From Epilithonimonas tenax DSM 16811 (GTDB lineage Bacteria > Bacteroidota > Bacteroidia > Flavobacteriales > Weeksellaceae), in assembly GCF_000428485.1 (NCBI RefSeq), contig NZ_AUAA01000030.1, positions 1 through 39,534 of the forward strand: a stretch of DNA of 39,534 nt, in the 5' to 3' direction. Position numbers and translations under genes: made by a program. Numbering within the stretch: position 1 is the stretch's first letter; each line of letters begins with the position of its first letter. Below the pieces are notes generated by a model. It was not told where the DNA came from. It was given only the letters and a program-made list of their open reading frames with translations, and made no database searches. Below are positions 21,670 to 30,295 of this stretch, in pieces.

Positions 21670-24600
21670 TTATTTTAAAACTTTCTTGGTCATCGTTGTA
21701 TTTCTAGAAATCGCTTTTATAATGTACATGCCTTCTGATAAGTTCATGTTACTGATCAAAACTTCTTTTTTAGCATTATTTGTTTTGAAGATCAGTCTGC
21801 CGACAGAGTCATACATGCTGACCTCATCCAGATTCTCATCCGCTTTTATAATGAAGTTCTGTACATCTTTGTAGATCTCAATTCCTTTCTTCACATAGCT
21901 ACCTGCGCTCAGTGTCTGCGAACGTTTATAAATAATCTGAAAACGATCTTCGTATTGTCCTGCATTTGTATTGAAAACGTAAGCACCTTCTTTCAGATTG
22001 ACTACTTTATTCAGATAGCTGTCTTTTAGTAAAATGTCCTGATCTTCAATGAAAACACCTTCTTTATCCGTGATACTGATTGTATAATTACCGGAAACCG
22101 AAGCCTTCACGGCAAGCTTCACGAAATCATCTGCATTGAAAGAAGCCTGTCTTGCCTGAATACCCAATTTTTTATTATCCAGAACGCTCCAGAAAGAATC
22201 ATTACCCACGGAAAGCAGTTCTGTGTCAAAATTGGCGTCATACTCATTGGTAGCATCTGGAAGATAACCGATCAGGATCTCATTATTAACGTTGGTAGGT
22301 GATTTGAACTCGATCCAGAATCTATCCTTCTGATCCGATTTGTTCTCACCATTTTTATTATAGAAATTGGCATTACCGGCACCTCTCATCGCATTATTAA
22401 AGATCAAAGGCTGATTTTTCCCAGTAGCTTGTGCCTGAACAATAAAACCCTGACCTACAGAAATATAACCATTAGGCTTTCTGTTGTTGTAGCCCAAGTA
22501 GGTGGCAGAAGTTCCTCCCGTTCTATTATATAATGCATAATTATTACTGACGTAAGAACTGCCCTGCTGTGTTGTCACCTGGCTGTCATTATTGGTCCAA
22601 AGGAATAGAACACCGTTGATCTTTGTACTATTAACTGCAAAAAAATCATCGAAGTTGATATTAGAAGGATAAGGATTACCTACCAAATTATAACCGTGCG
22701 CACTGTCTGTATATTTTAACATAAAAGAAACATCACCATTCTGAGGAACACCTTTAAATTCAAATGTCGTGGCTGGCGTTGTATTGGTAATCTGTGCCGG
22801 GAAACTATTTTTCCCTCTGATTGCGTAGCCTCTTGCAGATTGGAATACGGATGTCGCACCAAGCGTGATATCATTTGCTAAAGTTGTTACAAAACGGTCA
22901 TTAGCCTCATTATAAACAAAAAATCTGTTCCAAGGTGTTCCCAACTCGGATCCGCTTGCTCCCACTGTATTATAACCATCTGAGAACTGATAAAGATTTT
23001 GACCAATCACTGGAGATGACCAGTAATTGTAGCCCATTTTTGGGATCAGCGCTACTTTTTTCACGGTGACATTACCCGTGTTCACAGCGGTTCCTGTCTG
23101 TAACAGATTTGAATTATCCTCAATGATAAAATTTGCTGTCCCCGCATTATTGACAATCTGGCCATTCACTTTCACAAAATCTCCTGAGTTGATATTAAGA
23201 CTTGCTCCTGGGTTGATGGTCAGGTTTTTGCTTTCAAAACCTGTGTACGCCGCTGTATTGTAGTTGGTATCAATAATGGCATTCTTTGTGGCATCAGGTG
23301 TTCCGTTGCTCCAATGTGGTGCAGTCGCATTTTGCCAAATTGTATCCGTAGAAGCATAAATATGGTTATAGAATTGACCGCCAAGCTCTGGTCCCATTGC
23401 GCCTGGAAGGAACTGAAAAACATACTGTATATAATTACTGTTGTAAAAATACAATCTAATATATATTTTTTCTCCTGGACCAACTTTAAGACCATCATCA
23501 AAATTAAATTGATTCAATGTGTAATTGTCGGTAACCTGTCTTTTAGCCAGTACGAAGACATCGCTGGAAAAATCAGCAGTTTTAGAATATCTTAATTCAT
23601 AAGTGGCACCAAGAGTTCCTTTTCCAATAAAACCGAATGTTTTGGGCTCTATCGTTTTATTGGTGCTGATATTATCCAAGGTGAACTGCGCATACCTAGA
23701 GGTATTGACTGTATTCTGATTACCAGAACTTACAAGATAGTACGCTTTAGGATTGGTCTCTCCTCCAACTGCTACAGTCATCCCACCGGTGGTTGTCATC
23801 GGCGTTGCATTTATAAATGACTGGAATGGTGTTGCCGTAAAATTGTTCTGATCCCAACGGAGAAGTGGAGAAGTGCGGTTTGCAACAACATTAATATTGA
23901 CAGTTGCAGCATTAGAAACACCATATTTATTGGTAATGTAATAAGAAAAAGAATCTGTACCTACGTAATCTTTTGCAGGTATGTAATTAACCGATTTATC
24001 GGTATTGACAGTAGCCGTTCCGTGAGATGGCTGGGTCAATGTCAAAGAGTTGACTAAGTTACTGTAATCATCATTGATGAGAACATTGACATTCATATCG
24101 TTATTCACAACCGCAGAAACAGAATCATTGTAAGCAATAGGTACAGTCGAGCTGTATTCTACATTTCCAATGAAAACAGGACCAGCGTTTTGGCCGTCCT
24201 TTAAAAGGATCTGCATCGCATTGTAGGTATTATAAACATAGATTCTCAAATAAAGAATCTGGCCGTCTGTGGCAATAGGTTTGGAAAAATTCTTAAGTGA
24301 AAAGGTGGATATACTGGTAGAAATTGTAGTTTCCGGAAGTAAGTTAAAAGAATTGGAAAAATTGCTGTTAAGAGAATAATCGATTTTGATTTTCGCATCA
24401 CCGCCCTGCATCAGACAGAGAAAATTAAATTCTGATAAATTAAGCTTGTAACCGCTCTTCGGGCTTACCGTAAGCTGAATATATTTGGAAGTATCTATGG
24501 TCTGGGCATTTTTATCTGGCCATCCAGATGTTTGAAATGCATTATATCCGCTCGCGCTGATATTTGAAACATAAGAAAAACCAACCGTAGCGCTGAGATT

Positions 24601-25527
24601 ATTAGCTGTAATATAATTGTTGAAAATGCTGGGTGTGAAAGTGGCATTATTCCATCTTACGAGTGCTGCATCTGTATTTTCAATCACATTGATGCTGGCT
24701 GTAGCCACATTGGATGTTCCTACGGAATTGGTTGCAGTATATTTAAAAGTATCTGTCCCAAGATAACCGATCGCTGGTTTGTAAGTGACATTCGCGGTAC
24801 CATTAACCGTGACTGTCCCGTGAGCCGGTTGCTGTGTGATGGAAACCGAAGTAATGGCAAATGCGGAAACATCATTATTAAGAATATTAAATTCGCCATC
24901 ATTATTTTTAGGAATCGTGAATGCATCATCATTTGCAACTGGCGCAGATGGCGTATCTACCGCAACAGTTCCTGTGATATTGGGCCCCAAACCTGCGCCA
25001 CCATTTGGGGTGTAGGATAGATGAAAATTACTGTTAGTTTCGTAAACATAAAGACGGATATACATCGTCTTGCCAGAAAAAACGGTAGGATTAGTAAAAT
25101 TGCTTTGTGAGAGATTATGCCAATCTGCATCTGCAACGGCTGAAGAAAATAAAGTTTGTGGATTGGAAAAATCAGAATTGGTAGCGTATCTGATCTCGAA
25201 TTTTGAGGTACCGCCTTGGTTTCTGTATCTTAAATTAAGACTTGCAAGTGTAAGCTTATAGTTATTACCCGGCGAAACAGATAACTGCACATACTTCGCG
25301 AGATCAATAGTATTGGAACTGGATAATCCTGAAATCATAAAAAAAGTCTGATCCCAGCTTGTGGAAGTAATAGCCACTCCGCCAGCAGCGGTTAAATCTT
25401 GAGCAGAAACATGACTTACTGTCGTAGCTTTAAGATTATTTTTTGTCCATCTGACCAATTCAGATTGCGCATTGAAGACATTTGCAATTAACATTGCAAG
25501 AAACACATATAATTTTTTTTTCATCAT
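21670..25527 (-). CDS. large secreted protein with Ig-like repeats and T9SS sorting domain
   Basis: A 1285-residue secreted protein. It starts with a signal peptide (MMKKKLYVFLAMLIANVFNAQ) and ends with a type A T9SS sorting domain (about the last 80 residues: IEIYKDVQNFIIKADENL, VSMYDSVGRLIFK, LSEGMYIIKA, TKKVLK), so it should be exported across the outer membrane by the type IX system and anchored or released. Before that come three copies of a module that opens with an Arg-Trp motif (RWTKNN, RWNNAT, RWDQNN), each about 180-200 residues, joined by two Ig-like linkers with NDDxS, SHGTxTVN and YxGTDxFxY (about residues 195-285 and 465-550). The middle-to-late part resembles the SGGHxGxxxVGNPYPS domain of flavobacterial T9SS proteins (HGYNLVGNPYPS). 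Substrate or binding target is unknown; an adhesin or matrix protein is likely. Confidence 0.88.
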   Translation of the reverse strand: MMKKKLYVFLAMLIANVFNAQSELVRWTKNNLKATTVSHVSAQDLTAAGGVAITSTSWDQTFFMISGLSSSNTIDLAKYVQLSVSPGNNYKLTLASLNLRYRNQGGTSKFEIRYATNSDFSNPQTLFSSAVADADWHNLSQSNFTNPTVFSGKTMYIRLYVYETNSNFHLSYTPNGGAGLGPNITGTVAVDTPSAPVANDDAFTIPKNNDGEFNILNNDVSAFAITSVSITQQPAHGTVTVNGTANVTYKPAIGYLGTDTFKYTATNSVGTSNVATASINVIENTDAALVRWNNATFTPSIFNNYITANNLSATVGFSYVSNISASGYNAFQTSGWPDKNAQTIDTSKYIQLTVSPKSGYKLNLSEFNFLCLMQGGDAKIKIDYSLNSNFSNSFNLLPETTISTSISTFSLKNFSKPIATDGQILYLRIYVYNTYNAMQILLKDGQNAGPVFIGNVEYSSTVPIAYNDSVSAVVNNDMNVNVLINDDYSNLVNSLTLTQPSHGTATVNTDKSVNYIPAKDYVGTDSFSYYITNKYGVSNAATVNINVVANRTSPLLRWDQNNFTATPFQSFINATPMTTTGGMTVAVGGETNPKAYYLVSSGNQNTVNTSRYAQFTLDNISTNKTIEPKTFGFIGKGTLGATYELRYSKTADFSSDVFVLAKRQVTDNYTLNQFNFDDGLKVGPGEKIYIRLYFYNSNYIQYVFQFLPGAMGPELGGQFYNHIYASTDTIWQNATAPHWSNGTPDATKNAIIDTNYNTAAYTGFESKNLTINPGASLNINSGDFVKVNGQIVNNAGTANFIIEDNSNLLQTGTAVNTGNVTVKKVALIPKMGYNYWSSPVIGQNLYQFSDGYNTVGASGSELGTPWNRFFVYNEANDRFVTTLANDITLGATSVFQSARGYAIRGKNSFPAQITNTTPATTFEFKGVPQNGDVSFMLKYTDSAHGYNLVGNPYPSNINFDDFFAVNSTKINGVLFLWTNNDSQVTTQQGSSYVSNNYALYNRTGGTSATYLGYNNRKPNGYISVGQGFIVQAQATGKNQPLIFNNAMRGAGNANFYNKNGENKSDQKDRFWIEFKSPTNVNNEILIGYLPDATNEYDANFDTELLSVGNDSFWSVLDNKKLGIQARQASFNADDFVKLAVKASVSGNYTISITDKEGVFIEDQDILLKDSYLNKVVNLKEGAYVFNTNAGQYEDRFQIIYKRSQTLSAGSYVKKGIEIYKDVQNFIIKADENLDEVSMYDSVGRLIFKTNNAKKEVLISNMNLSEGMYIIKAISRNTTMTKKVLK

Positions 25528-25555
25528 CTGTTATTTTAACCAAAAAATTAAGAGG

Positions 25556-25563
25556 CAAATTTA
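25556..25563 (-). promoter_or_regulatory. -7 box (TAAATTTG) of the T9SS protein gene
   Basis: A TAnnTTTG match on the minus strand, 28 nt before the ATG at 25527. Transcription would start near 25550. No -33 TTG at the right distance. Confidence 0.45.
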
Positions 25564-25758
25564 AACGATTGTTTAATAATTAAAATTGACATATGGTAAT
25601 AAAATCAATTGTTCAATTCTTAATTTATCCAAATAAAAACTTAATTGTTGATAAGTTTACAGGAAACAATCCCTTTGTATTTTACTTAATAATACTGCAA
25701 TATTATTGATAATTTTATAAGAATAAACAACACTTAAGTCCAGAATGATGGTTAAAGC

Positions 25759-25788
25759 AAAAGAACTACCCCTTGGGATAGTCCTTTA
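25759..25788 (-). terminator. terminator candidate of the LuxR-type gene
   Basis: On the minus strand GGACTATCCC pairs with GGGGTAGTTC around AA (one G-T pair), followed by TTTT. It lies about 25 nt past the regulator gene. The plus strand has a weaker T tail. Confidence 0.6.
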
Positions 25789-25812
25789 TTAGCGCATGTC
25801 GTAGGTTTGTAG

Positions 25813-27048
25813 CTATTGATTTATTATTTTTTTGAACAGATCTTTTCGATCTTTAATTTCAAGAATACTGTAAATATTTTTGATATGATATTTTACGGTA
25901 CTTTCTGTTATAAAAAGTTTTTCTGCAATTTCTTTATTTGACAATCCATCGGTCATCAGACTTAATAGTTCTTTTTGTCTCTCCGTTAACTTATCAGAAT
26001 TGGCCATGACTTCTTCTGGATTCACAAATTTTTCCCCCGAATGAGGACGTTGGGAATAGTGCTCGAGATCTTGTTTCATTTGCTCGATCTCCTCTTCCAT
26101 TTTAATTTTATCGTTCTTCAAGCCTTTGGTTTTGAAAACAGAAAAAAGAATAATTGATAAGAGAATGGCCGCAACGAACAAAGCCCCTATTTTTTCCCAG
26201 AAATTAAGTTCACTTTGCAAACCCTCCTTCCTTGCCAGATACACATTATCTATCATGTGCATTTCGGAAATTTTACCGCCTTGATTTTCTAGCTTTCTTA
26301 GAGAGTCCAGATTTAAACCAATCATATAGGCTTTATCTAACCTATTATTCTCTTTGTAAATCCGCTCCATTTCGGCCGTCAAAAACACTTCATATTTCAG
26401 AATACCACAACGCTCAGAGATTTTCTCGCCTTCTTTATAAAGACGCTCCACCTTATCAATATCTCTTTGACGGTTGTAAAGCTCCATCATTTTCGCCATA
26501 ACTAGGGGAACATTACAATAGCTCACCCGCCTTAGCACTGCAAGAGCTTGATTGTATTTTTTTTCTGCTGTATCATATTCGTGATCCAGCAAAAGAAGAT
26601 AACCTTCCTGCATCAGGATATAGGCCTCATCCTCGGGAAGTGCTTTTTTGTAGTGCTGGTCAGAAATATGTTTCATCGCTTGGCTGGATTTTTTGTAATC
26701 CCGATTGTCGAAATGAACAAATGCAAATTCATAATCTATCCGCATCCGAAGGAGGTTATCTTTCGGCAATTGGTTTGCAAAAACAAGAGATTTGTGAAGA
26801 TATTCTATGCACAAAAGGTAATCATTCGCACTGCGGTAAGTACTTGCCATAAGGAAGAGCACATGACCTTCTTCCTCGTCCGTTAAGTCTGCTGAAAGTA
26901 AAACATCTGACAATTTCTGTAGTGAAACTTTCTGCTTTCCCTCTTGGTTATACTTAATGATGGTATGCTCCAACGCATCTGTATTTAAGCTTTCTGCGTT
27001 TAGGAAACTAGCAAAAATAAAAAAAAGCATTGCTAAATAAGGTTTCAT
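25813..27048 (-). CDS. membrane-anchored TPR/LuxR-type regulator
   Basis: A 411-residue regulator in an architecture common in Bacteroidota. An N-terminal signal (MKPYLAMLFFIFASFLNAES) is followed by a periplasmic region of tetratricopeptide-like helices (about residues 30-280), one transmembrane helix (about 287-307, ALFVAAILLSIILFSVF), a coiled-coil (KMEEEIEQMKQDLEHY), and a LuxR/GerE DNA-binding domain at the C-terminus (LTERQKELLSLMTDGLSNKE... STVKYHIKNIYSIL, about 350-405). It should sense something outside the inner membrane and act on DNA from the cytoplasmic face. The signal sensed is unknown. It is divergent from the aminotransferase gene with a 328-nt gap, and convergent with nothing; the T9SS protein gene is next on the same strand. 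Confidence 0.85.
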   Translation of the reverse strand: MKPYLAMLFFIFASFLNAESLNTDALEHTIIKYNQEGKQKVSLQKLSDVLLSADLTDEEEGHVLFLMASTYRSANDYLLCIEYLHKSLVFANQLPKDNLLRMRIDYEFAFVHFDNRDYKKSSQAMKHISDQHYKKALPEDEAYILMQEGYLLLLDHEYDTAEKKYNQALAVLRRVSYCNVPLVMAKMMELYNRQRDIDKVERLYKEGEKISERCGILKYEVFLTAEMERIYKENNRLDKAYMIGLNLDSLRKLENQGGKISEMHMIDNVYLARKEGLQSELNFWEKIGALFVAAILLSIILFSVFKTKGLKNDKIKMEEEIEQMKQDLEHYSQRPHSGEKFVNPEEVMANSDKLTERQKELLSLMTDGLSNKEIAEKLFITESTVKYHIKNIYSILEIKDRKDLFKKIINQ

Positions 27049-27123
27049 TGATATGGAGGTGGCTTTGTCCTGATTACTTCAATCTGTATTGAAAAACTTT
27101 CTGAGATTAATAAATATTTTATA

Positions 27124-27131
27124 CAAAAATA
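27124..27131 (-). promoter_or_regulatory. -7 box (TATTTTTG) of the LuxR-type gene
   Basis: A TAnnTTTG match on the minus strand, about 75 nt upstream of the ATG. Confidence 0.35.
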
Positions 27132-27341
27132 ATCATTTATATATAAATTTTACGGAATATTAATGATCTTTTATCCATATCCACAATGGATCAACAGCCC
27201 ATAATGATCCAATAGACTTTGAGGCGCACCGCTGTAATTAATCCCGTAAAAATCCCACTTCTTGACTTTTGAAAATAGGGTTTTATTTAATCTTTCTTAA
27301 TAAAATTCTTAAAACAAGCCATCAATTTTATATTAAAAATT

Positions 27342-27349
27342 TATATTTG
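27342..27349 (+). promoter_or_regulatory. -7 box (TATATTTG) of the aminotransferase gene
   Basis: A TAnnTTTG match, 27 nt before the ATG at 27377, with an expected start of transcription near 27355. Confidence 0.5.
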
Positions 27350-27376
27350 TCATAAATCTAATTATAAAATAGTTTC

Positions 27377-28567
27377 ATGAGTAAAATTTCTGATAGATTG
27401 AACAGACTGAGTTATTCTCAGACTTTCGTGATGAGCAATAAAGCGCGCGATATGAAGGCCGCAGGAATCGATGTAATAAGCTTAACTCTGGGCGAACCGG
27501 ATTTCGATGTGCCTCAAAAAATCAAACAAGCCGCCTTTGACGCTATTAATGAAAATTACAGCCACTACTCACCTGTTCCAGGATTTTTGGAACTCAGACA
27601 AGCTATTGCCGCAAAACTGAAAAGAGACAATGGTTTGGATTATAAACCGAACCAAATCTGTGTAGCCAATGGTGCAAAACAATCGATCATCAATGTTTTA
27701 TCAGCAATCGTGAACGACGGGGACGAAGTGATCTTGCCAGCTCCCTATTGGGTAAGTTATGACGAGATGGTAAAACTGGTAGGTGGAACATCTGTTTTCA
27801 TAGAAACTTCGATTGATACCGAATTCAAATTTACTGCTGAACAATTAGAAAAAGCAATCAGCCCAAAAACCAAAGCTTTGCTTTACAGTTCGCCTTGTAA
27901 TCCTTCCGGAAGTTATTACACCAGAGAAGAGTTGGAAGCCATCGCCAATGTGGTTGCAAAACATCCGCACGTCACCATCATCTCAGACGAGATCTACGAA
28001 TTTATCAATTACGAAGGTGAGCATGTTTCTATCGCAAGTTTCCCGCAGGTATATGAGCAGACGGCTGTGATCAACGGGATGAGCAAAGCTTTCGCAATGA
28101 CTGGTTGGAGAATTGGTTATTCTGCCTGTCCGAATTGGTTGGCGAGTGCTTGCGAGAAAGTCCAGGGTCAGATGACCAGCGGCGCAAATACCGTAGCACA
28201 AAGAGCATCTATCACTGCGATGCAAATGGATCCATCAGAATTACAATATATGATCACAGAATTCCACAAAAGACGTGACATTGTTTTTGAATTGATGAAA
28301 GACATCAAAGGTTTCAAATGCAACATGCCGAAAAGCGCCTTTTATTTCTTCCCGGATATTTCTTATTTCGTTGGGAAAAACCTAAATGGAACAGAGATCA
28401 AAGATGCGGACGATTTCGCAATGTTCTTGTTGGACAAAGCCCACGTTGGCTGCGTTGGCGGTGTAAGTTTCGGAAGTCCGGAATGCATCCGTTTTTCTTA
28501 CGCTGCATCAGAGCAGGATCTGAGAGAAGCGATGAAGAGAATTAAGGAATGTGTGGAAGAATTTTAG
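27377..28567 (+). CDS. class I aminotransferase (aspartate-type)
   Basis: A 396-residue PLP-dependent aminotransferase of fold type I, subgroup I-gamma or aspartate/aromatic type. It carries LGEPDFDVPQ near the N-terminus, NGAKQSI (about residue 95) for phosphate binding, SSPCNPSGSYY (about 175), SDEIYEFINYEG, and MSKAFAMTGWRIGY with the PLP lysine at residue 237. It most likely makes aspartate from oxaloacetate and glutamate. Length and the N-terminus (KISDRLNRLSYSQTFVMSNKARDMKAAG) agree with bacterial AspC/AspB-type enzymes; the precise amino acid is inferred, and aromatic aminotransferase is possible. It ends with a good terminator and is transcribed alone, divergent from the TPR/LuxR gene. 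Confidence 0.9.
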   Translation: MSKISDRLNRLSYSQTFVMSNKARDMKAAGIDVISLTLGEPDFDVPQKIKQAAFDAINENYSHYSPVPGFLELRQAIAAKLKRDNGLDYKPNQICVANGAKQSIINVLSAIVNDGDEVILPAPYWVSYDEMVKLVGGTSVFIETSIDTEFKFTAEQLEKAISPKTKALLYSSPCNPSGSYYTREELEAIANVVAKHPHVTIISDEIYEFINYEGEHVSIASFPQVYEQTAVINGMSKAFAMTGWRIGYSACPNWLASACEKVQGQMTSGANTVAQRASITAMQMDPSELQYMITEFHKRRDIVFELMKDIKGFKCNMPKSAFYFFPDISYFVGKNLNGTEIKDADDFAMFLLDKAHVGCVGGVSFGSPECIRFSYAASEQDLREAMKRIKECVEEF

Positions 28568-28591
28568 CCAGCTTTTTATAAACAAGCACAG

Positions 28592-28620
28592 AGCATCACC
28601 CAAAAAGTGGTGCTTTTTTA
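28592..28620 (+). terminator. terminator of the aminotransferase gene
   Basis: AGCATCAC (28592-28599) pairs with GTGGTGCT (28607-28614, one wobble), followed by a T run. Confidence 0.8.
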
Positions 28621-28876
28621 TTTTGAAAATAATCACAATTCCTGACTTAGCTCATTTTATTTGTTAATTATTTGTTTGAAATTTGACTCAGATTTTGAAA
28701 CTGAATGACCACGATCTCAATCATCGCTCAGCCTAAAATGTAAAACAGCTATCATAACACTGTTAGTTTACAGACTTTCATATTGATAGATTTTATAAAT
28801 CGAAAATTCATATTCAATTCACAAAATCTTTGTAATTTCGCACTATCAAAATATAACAATTAAAAACTTAAATATT
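28621..28876. other. leader region of the peroxiredoxin gene
   Basis: Gene-free (together with the terminator, a 309-nt gap). Its 3' part has the near-consensus box TAATTTCG (around 28831), close to the TTTGTAATTTCGCA wording common at flavobacterial starts, about 40 nt before the ATG. No repeat or operator was recognised. Confidence 0.4.
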
Positions 28877-29509
28877 ATGTCATTAGTAGGTAAATTATTC
28901 CCAAATGTTGCGATTGATGCAATGAGCGAAATGGGTGACGATCTTAAGATCAATGTTTTTGAAGAAGCTTTAAATAATCAGCAAAAAGTAATTTTGTTCT
29001 GGTATCCAAAAGATTTCACTTTTGTTTGCCCGACAGAATTGCACGCTTTTCAGGAAGCTTTACCAGAATTTCAAAAAAGAAATACAGTAATCATTGGTGC
29101 ATCTTGCGATACCAATGAAGTCCATTTTGCTTGGCTGAACACCCCAAAAGACAACGGAGGAATCGAGGGTGTTACTTACCCTATCCTAGCCGATACACAC
29201 AGACAATTGGCAAATATCCTTGGAATTGTAGATCAGGATCTGGATTACGATGAGGAAGGAAATGAAGTGTACACAGGTTCCAACGTTACTTACAGAGCCA
29301 CTTATCTGATCGATGAAACTGGAAAAATCTTCCACGAGTCTGTAAACGACATGCCACTTGGTAGAAATGTGAAAGAATATCTTCGTTTGATTGACGCTTA
29401 TGCTCACGTACAGAAACACGGCGAAGTTTGTCCTGCAAACTGGGAAGAAGGCAAAGAAGCAATGAATGCCAACAGAACTGGCGTTGCAGAATACTTCAGC
29501 AAAAACTAA
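28877..29509 (+). CDS. 2-Cys peroxiredoxin (AhpC/Prx1 type)
   Basis: A 210-residue typical 2-Cys peroxiredoxin. The peroxidatic Cys51 is in FTFVCPTEL and the resolving Cys185 is in HGEVCPANW. It reduces H2O2 and organic hydroperoxides, forming an intersubunit disulfide that thioredoxin or AhpF must reduce. Here no AhpF is adjacent; a thioredoxin-like gene (29596) follows, and is the likely reductant. The C-terminal tail with YFSKN is seen in AhpC/Prx1 forms. Gene order peroxiredoxin, thioredoxin, DUF6952 is probably a functional unit in this group, though a strong hairpin (29524-29578) lies between the first two and may lower transcription into the rest. Confidence 0.93.
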   Translation: MSLVGKLFPNVAIDAMSEMGDDLKINVFEEALNNQQKVILFWYPKDFTFVCPTELHAFQEALPEFQKRNTVIIGASCDTNEVHFAWLNTPKDNGGIEGVTYPILADTHRQLANILGIVDQDLDYDEEGNEVYTGSNVTYRATYLIDETGKIFHESVNDMPLGRNVKEYLRLIDAYAHVQKHGEVCPANWEEGKEAMNANRTGVAEYFSKN

Positions 29510-29523
29510 GATAACAATCTGAA

Positions 29524-29578
29524 AATGTAACAGTTTAACAATGAATTAATTATTGGTAAATTGTTAAACTGCTACATT
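29524..29578 (+). repeat. long inverted repeat of octanucleotide units
   Basis: A 19-nt arm (29524-29542) and its complement (29560-29578) match at 18 of 19 positions, with a 17-nt loop. The arms are made of 8-nt steps of the type TTARAYTG. It lies 15 nt after the peroxiredoxin stop and could cut or attenuate the transcript. A related octanucleotide string is at 36265-36296. Confidence 0.75.
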
Positions 29579-29595
29579 GTTAAATTTATAAAATT

Positions 29596-29907
29596 ATGTA
29601 CATAGAACTTACAGAAGACAATTTACAGAAGATCGTAAGTGAGAATGACAAAGTGATGGTTCAGTATGGTGCCACCTGGTGTGGAAACTGCAGAATTATG
29701 AAACCAAAATTCAAAAAACTGGCTTCAGAAAATGACGAGATTCCATTCTACTACGTCGATGCAGAGAAATTGCCAGAAAGCAGAAAACTTGCAACAGTTG
29801 ACAATTTGCCAACTTTCGCAGCATTTGAAGGCGGAAGTTTGAAGAATCAGGTTCAGACCAATCAAGCTGACAGTTTGGCGAGGTTGTTTTCAGAAATTAA
29901 GAATTAA
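29596..29907 (+). CDS. thioredoxin family protein
   Basis: A 103-residue cytoplasmic thioredoxin-fold protein with the active site WCGNC (Cys29 and Cys32) instead of the classic WCGPC, and a cis-Pro in NLPTFAAFEGG. No signal peptide. The Asn in place of Pro in the motif usually raises the redox potential. It sits between the peroxiredoxin and the DUF6952-like gene on the same strand and is most likely the reductant of the peroxiredoxin. The start ATG at 29596 is right after the TTAAATTT-type repeat tail. It could also serve other thiol partners, as no thioredoxin reductase is near. Confidence 0.9.
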   Translation: MYIELTEDNLQKIVSENDKVMVQYGATWCGNCRIMKPKFKKLASENDEIPFYYVDAEKLPESRKLATVDNLPTFAAFEGGSLKNQVQTNQADSLARLFSEIKN

Positions 29908-29965
29908 AATTAAATCGTTTCTAATTTTTTAATCATTTAGTTTTTTAATCTTTAAATCTAAAATA

Positions 29966-30214
29966 ATGAAATTACCCATCATAAGACAGTTTTATCAAAA
30001 CCAGACACCGGCTAATCTGGAAGCTACTTTGGAAGTTTTGGAAAGTTTTTCAGAATTCCGAAATGTGTCTGAAGAAGACCTGAACGTTGCAGGAGAATTG
30101 ATCACCAACATTTGCGGAGCGCTGGAAGTGCACGCCAACGTTAACAATGGAATGAGCGAAAAAGATGCGCTTAACTCATTTGCCCAAAAGGTAATGGGAT
30201 CCATTGACAAATAG
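29966..30214 (+). CDS. DUF6952-like small helical protein
   Basis: An 82-residue, mostly helical, acidic protein without cysteines suited to redox chemistry (one Cys only, in TNICGALEV). The pattern LPIIRQFY, then LEATLEVLESF, then GELITNICGALEVHANV, then KDALNSFAQKVMGSID is what I recall for DUF6952, a small family found next to thioredoxin and peroxiredoxin genes in Bacteroidota. Its function is not known to me. Its position as third gene in the redox set suggests a partner or regulator of the thioredoxin. A strong terminator follows 21 nt after the stop, ending the unit. The assignment to DUF6952 is from memory of the pattern. Confidence 0.75.
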   Translation: MKLPIIRQFYQNQTPANLEATLEVLESFSEFRNVSEEDLNVAGELITNICGALEVHANVNNGMSEKDALNSFAQKVMGSIDK

Positions 30215-30235
30215 AAGTTAAATTTTATAATATAT

Positions 30236-30269
30236 AAAGGCTTTAGAATCATTTTCTAAAGCCTTTTTT
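30236..30269 (+). terminator. terminator of the redox gene set
   Basis: AAAGGCTTTAG (30236-30246) and CTAAAGCCTTT (30256-30266) are perfectly complementary over 11 bp, followed by T. Confidence 0.9.
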
Positions 30270-30271
30270 AT

Positions 30272-30279
30272 TACATTTG
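30272..30279 (+). promoter_or_regulatory. -7 box (TACATTTG) of the deaminase gene
   Basis: A TAnnTTTG match starting right after the preceding terminator and ending 16 nt before the ATG at 30296. The leader would be about 12 nt. Confidence 0.45.
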
Positions 30280-30295
30280 AATCAATCAAAAAACT

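Larger units (their letters stand above)
27049..27376. other. 328-nt divergent regulatory region
   Basis: Gene-free. Besides -7 boxes on both strands (27124-27131 minus, 27342-27349 plus), it holds the dyad TGGATC (27187-27192) ... GATCCA (27206-27211) with a 13-nt spacer. The rest is AT-rich with nothing I can assign. No -33 TTG is at standard spacing for either box. Confidence 0.5.

Noticed and set aside
25528-25812. Possible small gene in the 285-nt gap between T9SS and LuxR-type genes
   Set aside because: No frame with a credible start; only a -7 box and a terminator were seen.
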